NCBI RefSeq assembly: GCF_024171865.1
Contig: NZ_JAMTCN010000001.1
Coordinates: 62,001-126,000 of the forward strand
Source: Prauserella aidingensis
GTDB lineage: Bacteria > Actinomycetota > Actinomycetes > Mycobacteriales > Pseudonocardiaceae
DNA length: 64,000 bases
Direction of reading: 5' to 3'
Shown here: piece after piece, positions 34,301 through 46,300 of the stretch
Layout: each line of letters begins with the position of its first letter
Numbering within the stretch: position 1 is the stretch's first letter
The notes under the pieces: model-generated
Told to the model about the DNA's origin: nothing
Databases searched by the model: none
What the model saw: only the letters and a program-made list of their open reading frames with translations
Made by a program: the position numbers and the translations under genes

Positions 34301-37300
34301 CGCTCGACGCCGTCGAGCACGGCGATTACCCGTACCTCCGCATCGCAGAGGCGGCGGGCGGGCCGATCGTCACGACTGCGTTCTACTTCCAGAACTGGTT
34401 GGACACGGGATCCGGGGACTCACCCGTGCGAGGCCTGGTGGGCGGTGTCCACCAGGAGGGCGAGTTCGAGCTGACCGCCGATGTGGTCGAGCTCGAATCG
34501 GGATGCACGCTGACGATGAAGTACGACCCGGCGTTGTTCGACCGCTCCACCGTGGACGCGATCGCGGAACGCTTTCACGTGGCGCTCGACGCCTGCGCGT
34601 CCGAACCGGACCGCGAGCTCGCCGAACTGGACGTGCGGACCGAGGCCGAACGTGCCGCGATCGCCGGCGAGCATGCCGGTGCGCGCCGGGACTACCCCCG
34701 GGAGCGTACGGTCGTGGACCTGGTCGCCGACCGTGCCGACCGTCATCCCGACCGTGCGGCCGTCGTGTCCGGCGAGCACGTGCTCACCTACGGCGCGCTC
34801 GTGTCGCGCGTCGGCGATCTCGCGAGCTGCCTCACCGAACGTGGGATCGGCCGGGGCGACCGCGTGGGAATCCTGGTGGAGCGATCGACGGACCTGGTCG
34901 TATCGTTGCTCGGCGTACTCGCTGCGGGCGCGGCGTATGTGCCGCTCGACCCGGGCTACCCGGCCGAGCGCCTCCGCTACATGGCCACCGACGCAGCGCT
35001 CGCCGCCGTGGTGAGCGGTGACCCGGCCGCGGCGCCACCCGTCGACGTTCCGGTTGTGCACGTGGCGGCGCGCGCCGCGACGAGTGCGCCGGCTACGTCA
35101 CCGCGACCCGAGCCCGGCGACGAGGCCTACGTCATCTACACCTCGGGATCGACGGGACGTCCGAAGGGCGTGCGCGTCGGGCACCGGGCCCTGGTCAACC
35201 TGCTGTGGTCGATGGCCGACGAACCCGGATTCGGCGAGCACGACCGCATGTTGGCGATCACGACGGTGTCGTTCGACATCGCGGCACTGGAATTGTTCGT
35301 GCCACTCGTGACCGGCGGCAGTGTCGAGGTGGCACCTACGCCCGCGACCCGCGACGGGTTCGCACTACGGCGTGCCGTGGAAACCGGCGCACCCACGGTC
35401 ATGCAGGCGACGCCCGCGACGTGGCGGATGCTGATCGCCGCGGGGTGGGACGGCGACGACAGGATCAGGGTCTTCACCGGCGGTGAGGCGCTCGACGAGG
35501 AGACCGCCGGCGCGCTGCTGAGCCGGTCGTCCGAGGTGTGGAACCTCTACGGCCCTACGGAAACGACGATCTGGTCGTCGGTCGCCCGGGTACACGCGGG
35601 AGAGCCGGTCCGGCTGGGCCGTCCCGTCGCCAACACGGTGATCCATCTGCTCGACGACGAGGGCCGCCCGGCGCCCGCCGGAGTTCCGGCGGAACTCTGC
35701 ATCGGCGGGGACGGGCTGGCGGCCGGCTACGTCGGGCAACCGGATCTGACACGACAGCGGTTCGTGCCGAACCCCGTCGACCCTGCGACGTCGCCGCGGC
35801 TCTACCGCACCGGCGACCTCGCACGGCGGACGGCCGACGGGTCGATCGAGTACCTCGGCAGACGCGACTCCCAGCTGAAGATCCGGGGGCACCGTGTCGA
35901 ACCCGGAGAGATCGAGGAGGTGGCGCGGCGACTGCCCGGCGTCGCCGACGCCGCGGTGGTCCTCGCGCGGATCGGCACAACAGGGGAGGCGTTGCGGTGC
36001 TTCTACACGCGGGACGAGGGTGGGCCCGCGCCCGACCGTGGCGCCTTCGCGGACGTCGTGCCGGATTACATGGTTCCGGACGAACTGATCGAACTCGAGG
36101 CGCTCCCGACCACGCTGAACGGCAAGATCGATCGGGCCGGCCTGAGCTCGCACCGTGGTCGACGCAGCGAGGTCCCCACGCCGCGTACCGGGGCCGATGC
36201 ATTGTCCGGCGAGGTCGGGGCGATCGTCGCGGATCTGCTGGGGCTGGATGGCGAAGACGTCGATCCCGACGACCGGTTCGGCGCCCTCGGTGTGGACTCG
36301 GTACGGCTGACCGAGCTGAGCGCACGTATCCGGGAGAACTGGGGCGTCGAGATCGCACCCCCGGCGTTCTTCCGACACCCGACGGCGCGAGCCGTTGCGG
36401 CGCACCTCATCGACACCCGGCCCGACGTGTGCGCGGTGGCGGACACGGCACGCGCCCCGGAGTACGCGCCGGCGGAACCGCCGAACCCCGGTGCCATCGC
36501 CGTGGTCGGCATGGCGGGTGTGCTGCCCGGCTCCTCGGATCTCGACTCCTTCTGGGAGCACCTCGTGGCCGGGGACGACCTGGTGACCGAGACGCCCGTG
36601 GAGCGGTGGGACTGGCGCGAGCTCGGCGCCCGTCACGGCCGTCACGTGGGTCGGGTGGCGCGATGGGGCGGATATCTCGACGACGTCGCGGGTTTCGACG
36701 CGGCGTTCTTCGGTGTTTCGCCGCGCGAGGCCGAATTGATGGATCCGCAGCAGCGGCTCGTACTGGAGACCGTCTGGAATGCGCTCGAGGATGCGGCGCT
36801 GCGGCCGTCGGACCTCGCGGGCAAGCGGGTCGGGGTGTTCCTCGGCGTGTCCGCCGTCGAGTACGCGGAATGCCAGCGCGGTGCGGGCAGGGCCGTGGAG
36901 GGGCACGCGGCGACCGGCGCGGCACAGTCGATCGTGGCCAATCGCGTCTCGTACTTCTTCGATTTCCGCGGCCCCAGCGTCACGATGGACACGGCCTGCT
37001 CGAGTTCGCTGACCGCGGTCGCACAGGCCGCGGCATCACTGCGGACCGGGGCGTGCGACCTCGCGATCGCGGGCGGCGTGAACCTTCTGCTGTCGCCCGA
37101 GGTGTATCTCGCGATGGCTGACGGCCACGTTCTCAGCGAGACCGGCCGTTGCCGGACCTTCGACGGAGCGGCCGACGGGTATGTGCGGGGCGAGGGGGCG
37201 GGCGTCGTCGTCCTGCGGGATCTCGCGTCGGCGGAGCGAGCGGGGGACGTCATCCACGCCGTGGTGGAGGGCGTCGCCACCGGACACGGCGGGCTGAGTT

Positions 37301-40300
37301 CGTCGCTGACAGCGCCGAACCCGGACGCTCAGGCCGACCTGCTCGTCCGTGCCTACCGGGACGCCGGACTGCGCGCAGTCGATGTGGATTACCTGGAGGC
37401 ACACGGCACCGGAACCGAACTCGGCGATCCCGTCGAGGTTTCCGGCATGACCGCGGCTTTCGAGGAGCTGGGCGCGCGCCACGGCGCCGGACGGCCCGAG
37501 ACCCCGTGGTGCGGCGTCGGTTCGGTGAAGTCCAACATCGGCCACCTCGAGACCGCTGCCGGAATAGCCGGGCTGTTCAAGGTGATCCTGGCGATGCGGC
37601 ACGGGATGATCCCCGGGAACCTGCACTTCTCGACGCAGAACACGTACCTCGAACTCGACGGGGGACCGTTCCGGGTCGTCGCCGAACACGCGGCGTGGCC
37701 GCGGGACGCGGCCCGCAGGCGCGTGGCCGGGGTGAGTTCGTTCGGCGTCGGCGGGTCCAACGCCCACGTCGTGGTGGCCGAATCGCCGCAGCTTGCGGGC
37801 GACGGTGCGGACGCACCCGGCCCGCTGGCGTTCCCGCTGTCCGCACGCACCGGCACGGCGCTGTCCCGCCGGGCCGGTTCACTGGCCCGGTTCCTGGAAG
37901 GCCCCGGCGCTGACGCGGCCCTTTCCGACGTCGCACACACCCTTGCCACGGGCAGGGAAGAGCTGGCGGAACGGGCCGTGATCGTCGCTTCCACCCGGTA
38001 CGAGCTGATCACCGAGCTGACCGCACTGGCCGAGGGCCGGGACACCGGCAGGGTCGTGCGGGGCACGGCGGCGAAACGGAACCGCCGCAGGCCCACCACG
38101 GACGAGGGTGGCGCCGGCACTGCCGAGGATCTCGCGCAGCGCTGGGTCCGAGGCGAGCCGGTCGCGCTCACCTCCGGGGTGCGCGGCCGCCGCATCGCCC
38201 TGCCGGTATACCCGTTCGAACACACACGCTTCTGGGTGGAGGCGGACCCGGCCGAGGAGTGCCCCACCGGCAGCGCCCCGGTGGGGACGGCGGGCGCGCC
38301 CCAGTCCTCCACGGCACCTCGCGCCGTGCCGCCGGGCTTGCCTTCCGCGCTTCATCCCACGCTACTCGACCGGAACGTGTCCACACTGGATGGAATCGCG
38401 TTCGAGAAGTACCTGACCGGAGACGAGTTCTACCTCGCCGATCACGTCGTGGCCGGCGACGCCGTGCTTCCGGGCGTGATCCCGATCGAACTGGCGCGCC
38501 TCGCGGGCGAGCACGCAGGAGTCGGCGACGTTCGCGCGATCGCGGGTCTCGGGTGGGGCAGGCCGGTGCGGCCCGGACCCGACGGGGCGCGCCTCCAGGT
38601 ACGGCTCGAGCCTGCCGTGGGCGATCACGTGCCGTTCCGGATCGTCACCTGCGAGTCCGATGGCGATGTCGAACACGCTGCCGGATCGTTGGTGCGCGGT
38701 GAGCGCACCGCCCCGGAAGACCTCGACATCGGCGCGATCCGGGCGCGCTGCGTGACCGTACGCACCCGCGACGAGTGCTACGAGAGGGTGAGCGCACTGG
38801 GTTTCGAGTACGGCCCGAGCCTCCGTGCGATCGAGGAGATCCGACACTCCGAGGGCGAGGCGCTCGCGACGCTGGTGCTCCCGGAATCCCGTACCGCGGA
38901 CCTTGCGACGTACGTGTTCGAACCGGCCTTGCTCGACGGCGCTCTGCAGACGGTGGGCTGGATCGTCGACGCAGCCGCCGCCGGTGACACCGGAGGGCGC
39001 CCTGCGCCGTATCTGCCGTTCTCGATCGACGAGGTCCGTTCCTTCGGACCCTTGCCCGAACGGTGTTTCGTGCACGTGTCGCGTGTGCGCGCCGCCCGGT
39101 CGGTGCAGGTGTTCGATGTGACCCTGACCGGTACCGACGGCACGGTCGTGTGCCGGCTCGCCGGGTTCGCGTTGAAGTCGACGGCAGGAGAAGCGGATTC
39201 CGTCCCGGCCGAGGGGCCGGTGCACGCGTTCGTGCCGGTTCGACGCGCGGTGCCGGAACGACCGGCCCCGCCACCGGGCACCGTCGTGTTCGTCGGTGGC
39301 GCGCGGCCGGAGCTGTGCGCGGCGGCCGCACCGGCCAGGGTGGTCGAGCACCGGGCGGGCGCGCCGATGGAGGACCTGGTCGCCGGATTGGCCGACGCAC
39401 CGGCGCCCGTCGTGTTCGTGCAGCACGCCGTGACCGATGGTGACCTGGAGGACGCCGTCGACGACGGTTTCCACGCCGCGCGCGAGCTGGCCGCGGCGTG
39501 GATCGCGGGCGGCAACGGACCCGCGCGCTGGCTCTATTCGTACGACCTGGACGGGCCGCATGCGGAACTGCACGGTGCGATGGCGGGATTCGCGCGGTCA
39601 CTGCGGTGGGAGTACCCGGAGCTGGCCATGCGGGTGGTCGGTTACCGCGGTGACGCCGTGCGGCTCCTGCCCGCCGAGCTCGTCGACGATGGCCCCCTCG
39701 ACGTCCACATCACCCCGGAAGGGCGGTCGGCCTCGTCGTGGCGGCGGATCGCGTTGCCCGCGGCCGGGTTCACCCCGGCCGGCGGAGGGGTGCATCTCGT
39801 CACCGGCGGTACCGGAGCGCTCGGCCGCGGGCTGGCTGCATGGATCGGTGAGCACGACCCCGAGGCCACGGTCGTGCTCGCCGCGCGCAGCGAACCGGAG
39901 GAGGGGACGCTCGCAGCCCTACGGCGGACCGGCGTCGACGTGCGCTTCGTGCAGGCCGACATCGGGACGCGGGACGGCGTGCGGACGGCGGTGGCGTGGG
40001 CGAGAGAGGCCGGTCGCCTCGTCGGTGTGGCGCACTTGGCGGGCACGCTGCGCGATGGGTTCTTGCTCCGCAAGACCCGTGCGGAAGCCGACGAGGTGTT
40101 GCGGCCCAAGGTTCTCGGTGCGGCATGGCTCGACCACTTCACCCGCCGTGACGAGCTGGACTACTTCGTCACGTACTCGTCGACCGCGGCGGCGTACGGC
40201 AATGTCGGCCAGGCCGATCACGCCACCGCCAGTGCGTTCCTCGATGGGCTGGCCCGCCGACGCGCAGCTCGAGCGGAGGAAGGGGAGCGGTCCGGCGTGA

Positions 40301-43300
40301 GCCTGTCCGTCGAGTGGCCACTGTGGGCCGACGGTGGCGTGACGGCCGACTCGCAAGTCGTCGAGGCCATGACGACACGCTTCGGGCTCCTCCCCATCCA
40401 CAGTGGACCCGCGATGGCCGCCCTCGGACGGGCTCTCGGCAGCGGAGCGGCCGAGATACTGCTCGCGCCCGGGGACCCCGACCGCATCGTCGCGAGCGCG
40501 GGCGGCGAGCACGCGGACCCCGGCTCCGCACCCGGGCAGGCAGGGCCGGCAGCTGAGGCGGAGCCGCCCGTGCGGCCGGCGGTGTCGTCCGGGCCGTCCG
40601 ATGGCGGCGACCTCGCCGAGCGTGCGGAACGGTTCCTGGCGGGACTGCTCGCCGAACAGCTGAAAATGCCCGCCGACGACCTGGACCCGGAGGAGGAGCT
40701 CGACGGCTACGGAGTCGATTCGCTCATCGTGATGAGCGCGACGGCGCAGTTGGAGCAGCACTTCGGCGCCCTGTCGAAGACACTGTTCTTCGAGTATCTG
40801 ACGCTGCGCGAGCTCGCCGGGTACTTCGCGGCGCACCACACCGCCGCGTTGACCGAGTTGCTCGACGGAGCCGCGCACTCCGACAGCGCGGACGGCGCCG
40901 TCGCTGTTTCCGGTAGGACCGAAGGCTCGGCGGCTCGCTCCGACCGAAACGAGCCCGTGGCAGACCCGGCGGACGCGGTGGATGCGGAGCCGCCCGCCGC
41001 CGAACAGGAACATCCGCCCAGGAGGAAGACCGTCGCGGTCGCGCAGCACTCCGCGGACACGACGGCGTCGGTGACCGTGCCGGTGCCCGGCGCGGCCATC
41101 GACGACTCCGGTGGGGCCGCGGACGACCCGATCGCGATCATCGGCGTGGCCGGGCGGTATCCCCAGGCCGACGACCTGTGGGAGTTCTGGGAAAACTTGC
41201 GGGACGGCAGGGACTGCGTCGAGGACGTCCCGCCGGAACGGTGGGACCACGGACGCTGGTACGACCCGGAGCCGGGGACCGCGGGCAAGACCGCCACGCG
41301 TACCGGAGGCTTCCTCCGTGACGTGGCGGCGTTCGACCCGATGTTCTTCCGGATCTCTCCGGTCGAGGCCAGGCACCTGGACCCACAGGAACGGATCTTC
41401 CTCGAAACCGTGTGGCACCTGCTGGAGGACGCCGGGCGCACCCGCGCCGAACTCGCGTCCGGACGGACCGGCGTCTTCGTCGGGCTCATGTACGGGCACT
41501 ATCAGCTCTACGGCGTCGACGCGGCGCTGCACCGCGGCGGCATCGCGACCTCGTCGTCGTACGCGGCCGTCGCCAACCGGGTCTCCTACTTCTACGGACT
41601 GACCGGGCCGAGCATCGCGCTGGACACGATGTGCTCGTCGTCGCTGGCCTCCATCCACCTGGCGTGCCAGGCGATCCGGACCGGTGACTGCGACGTCGCC
41701 ATCGCGGGCGGGGTCAACATCACGAGCCACCCCGTGAAGTACCTGCAGCTCTCACGGAGTGGATTCCTCTCCGAATCCGGGGCGTGCCACAGCTTCGGCG
41801 AGGACGGCGACGGGTTCGTGCCCGCGGACGGATCGGGTGCGGTCCTACTCAAACGACTGTCCCAGGCCGAGGCCGACGGCGATCGGGTGCTGGCCGTCGT
41901 CCGGGGATCGGCCGTGAACCACGGCGGTGCGAGCAAGGGGTACAGCGTCCCGAACCCCAAGGCGCAAGGGGAACTGGTCGCCGACGCGCTGACGCGTGCG
42001 GGTGTCGATCCGTGCGATGTCGACTACATCGAGGCGCACGGCACGGGGACCTCACTCGGAGACCCGATCGAGATCAGCGGGCTGTCCCGCGCGTTCGGCG
42101 GACCCGCCTCCGCAGGCCGCGCAGTGGGCACGGTGCGATCCGATCGCACCATTCCGATCGGATCGGTCAAGTCGAACATCGGCCACGCCGAGTCGGCGGC
42201 CGGGATCGCCGCGGTGACCAAGGTCCTTCTGCAATTCCGCGAGCGGACACTTGCTCCCTCACTGCACTCCGAACGGCTCAACCCGGACATCGACTTCGCC
42301 GCGACACCGTTCCGTGTGCAACGGGAGGCGGCGCCGTGGATCGCACGCACCGGAGTGGACGGGCGCGAGCTGCCCCGCATCGCCGGGATCAGCTCGTTCG
42401 GTGCCGGCGGCAGCAACGCCCACCTGATCCTGGAGGAAGGTGTGTCACCCCACCGTGCCGAGCCCGACCGGACCGGGCCGTTCCTCGCCGTGCTGTCCGG
42501 GACCACGGCGGACCGGATGCATGCGAACGTCGAGCGGCTCGCGGACTTCCTCGAGGGGCCGGGACGCGAAACCGATCCGGCCAGGCTCGCGTTCACCCTG
42601 CAGGCCGGCCGTGAGCACCTCAAACACCGTCTTGCGGTCGAGTTCGCCGACGTCGCCGACCTGGCGCGGGAACTGCGTGCCCACCTCACCGGAGGCGGAT
42701 CGGCCGTGACCGGTGTCGCCGACAGGTCGGCGGCGCGCGGGTCCGTCCCCGACCGCTGGGTCGACGGGGCCACGGTCGACTGGCGGGCATCGTGGGGGCC
42801 GGTGCCGCCGCTGCCGGTGTCGTTGCCGGGCTACGCCTTCGAGCGCGACCGGTGCTGGTTGCCCGAGGCTGCAGCGGACCTCGCGGGAACCCGGGTTCCC
42901 GCCGAGCTCGGTGAGACCGGAGACGCCCGGTCCGAGGTCACGATCCCGGGCGGCACCGCACCGGTCGGCCCGGCAGCGGAGTCGGGCCGACCGCGAACCG
43001 GGTTCCGGGAGGAGACCGCCGTGTCGATGGCGACGGGTTACGTCGCCGGCCACCGGGTCGACGGCCGCGCGCTGATGCCGGCGCTCGGCTACGTCGAGCT
43101 GGTCCAGTCCGTGTTCGGCGCGCGGGGCCACGGTCCGGGGAGTCTGCGCCTCACCGATCTGACCGTGGTGCGGCCGCTCGTGGTGACCGACGTCGCACCG
43201 GTGCGGCTCACCGTCGACGCCGAGACCGGGCACGGGACCGGCTGGACCGTGACCGTCGCCGACCCGGACGGCCCGTATGCGACGGTGCACGTGGACCACG

Positions 43301-46300
43301 ACGACGGAGGACCGTCCGCGACGCTCGACATCGCCAGGGCGCGCGAGACGGCGGTGCGCCGCACGTCGCTGTCCGATGTGTACGACGCGGATGCAGCCTC
43401 GGGCCAGTCGTACACCGGAGCCGCCAGGGCCTCCGGTGAGATCTGGGACGGTCCGGGCGTGCTGGTGGTCGAGCTGACCGCGCCGGCCGGCGCCGAGGAT
43501 CATGCCTTCGACCCAGCCCTGCTGCTTGCGGGGGCGGTGGCTCCGGGGGGTCTGCTGTCGGACGGGCCCGCCTCCTTCTTGCCCTTCCACGTGGCGGAGT
43601 TCCGGGCCCACGGCTCCCTTCCGACCCGGTGCTACGCGCGCATCGACACGTCCGCGATACGACGCGCCGACGGTCTGATCACCCTGGACATCGGCTTCCA
43701 CGACGAGCAGGGCACCGCCGTGGCGGAACTGACCGGCCTGTCCAGCAAACTGCTCGACGACGGCAGAGAGCCGACACCGCATCACGGCACCGCGGTGGGC
43801 GTCTCCGCGCCCAGCGCGGCGGAGACCCTGGTTCAGCGTGTGCTGGCCCAACGCCTGCAACGGGATCCGGGTGAGTTGGATGTGCGGGCGGGGTACTTCG
43901 ACCTCGGCATCGAATCGGTGAAGGTGCTCGATCTGGTCGCGGCTGTCGAGGAGCTGGTCGGGGAGAAGCAGGATCCCACGCTGCTGTTCGAACACGCCAC
44001 CATCCGAGCGCTCACGGCCCACCTTGAACCGCGCTACCCACAGGTGTTCGCGGCTGCTGCCGTGACCGATGGGCAAGGCACGGCGGCCGACGCGGTGGCA
44101 GCGGCCGTCACCGGGGACGGTGCGCCCGGTACCGGTGGGTCGTCACCGGGTCCGGAGGACGCGGACCGGTGGGTTGCCAGGAACACCCTGTCGCGGCTCC
44201 GGGACCTCGGCCTGTTCGCGTCGGGAGCGGAACCACGGGACGGACTGGCTGTGCGGCACGGCGTCGTGACGAAGTACCAACGGTGGCTCGACGAGGTTCT
44301 GCGTCTGTGCGAGGACGCGGGATTCGTCGGCGGCGGGGACCCGGTGGAACTGCGTGACGCCGGACGGGCGGCGCTGGCCGCCGAGTCGGAGCCGGACTGG
44401 GCCCGACTGCGTGAGGCCCTGGCAGCGGACGACTACTGGCATGCGCAACTGGCACTCGTCGAGGATTGCATCGCCGCTCTCCCGGAGGTGCTCACCGGGA
44501 AGCGGCCGGTCACCGAGATCCTCTTCCCCGGCGGGTCGCTCGACCGTATGACCGGTGCGTACCAGGGCAACGACGTCGCCGACGGACTCAACCGGACCGT
44601 GGCCGAGACCGTCGCGGCGTTCGTGAGCGCCGGTGACCGGCCGATGCGGGTCGCCGAGATCGGGGCGGGCACCGGCGGCACGACAGCGGTCGTGCTGCCT
44701 GCACTCGACGCCGTCGGTGGACCGGACGAGTACTGGTTCACCGATCTGTCCCCCGCATTCCTCTCCAAGGCCGAGGACCGCTTCGGTCCCGGCCGCGACT
44801 ATCTCCGGTACGGACGCTGGGACGTCGAACGTGCGGATGCGGGCACACAGCTCGGCGACGGTGGTCGGTTCGACGTGCTCATCGCCTCGAACGTGCTGCA
44901 CGCGACGAAGGACCTCCGCCGCGTCGTCGCGAATCTGGCGGAGGCACTGCGGCCGGGTGGACTGCTCGTCGTCAACGAGGTCACCCGCAAGTCGGCACTG
45001 TTGACGTTGACGTTCGGACTGCTCGACGGCTGGTGGCTCTACGACGATGCACGCCTGCGGATTCCCGGTGCCCCGTTGCTCACGGCGGACGGGTGGCACC
45101 GGCTGCTCGCCGAGCACGGCTTCGGGGAGATCTCCCGGCCGGACGCGCACGACGGTGCGTTCGCCGAGGTGATCACCGCGACGGCACACACCCGTACCGC
45201 CCCGAGGGTGCGGCTGCTCGCCGAACAGTGGGAACCGGCCGTGCCCGGGCAACAGGAATGTGAACCGGGCGAGGTCCTCGTCGTCACCGGTGACGGCGGC
45301 GCGGCGACGGCGCGACGGCTGGCCGAGACGATGCCCGGTGCGACCGTGGTGCGGACCGAACGACTTCGTAGGCAGGAGGAGGCCGAGCCCCGCACGGCGG
45401 AGACCGCACGCACCGTGGTGGATCTGACCGGACTGGACGCAACCGGCACGGCGTTGGAGCTCTGGTGGCCGTGGGTGCAGCGGGCCTGCGCGACGGCGGA
45501 GCGGATCATCGGTGTGACCAGAGCGGATTCCCACGATCGCCACGCGAGCCGGGTCGCGGGTCTCTACGGCATGCTCGGGCACGAGGTCCGCAGGGTCGAG
45601 ACCACGCACCTGGACCTCGAACCCACCGCACCGGAGGAGGCTGCGGAACGGATTCTCACCGAACTGTGCGCCGCGGCGCCCTCGTCCCGGGTCCGCGTGA
45701 ACGGTGGTGTCCGGACCGTGCCGACCCTGCGGCGGGAGGAACCTCCCGCCGCAGGGTCGCCGCCGACGTTCGCCGACGAGGAGACCCTCGTTGTCACGGG
45801 TGGTACGCGGGGCGTCGGCCTCGCCGCGGCCCGCCACGCCGTGACGGCCTGGGGCGTACGGTCGTTGGTGCTGATCGGCCGTGACGAACTTCCGCCCCGT
45901 GCCGAGTGGCCACGGCGCGCAAGGGTGGACGATCCGCTCGGACGGAAACTCCGTGGGCTGCTCGATCTGGCGGCCACCGGGGTACGGCTGCGGGTCGAGG
46001 CCGTCGACCTGGACGACGCTGCGAGCGAGGACCGGCTGCTCGAACTGTTCCGGGAGTGCGGCCCGATCGCCGGGGTACTGCATGCCGCGGGGGTCGTCGA
46101 CGAGCAGACGCTGTCCTTCGCCCGCAAGACCGCAGCCGGCGTGCGGCGGGTGCTGGCGCCCAAGACGGACGGCGCCGAGATCCTGTTGCGGGCTGTGGCA
46201 GGCCAGCCCGTCCGGTTCGCCGTGCTGTTCTCGTCCGTCGCGTCGGTGTTGCCGGCACTGGCGGTCGGCCAGAGCGACTACGCGATGGCGAACACTCACC

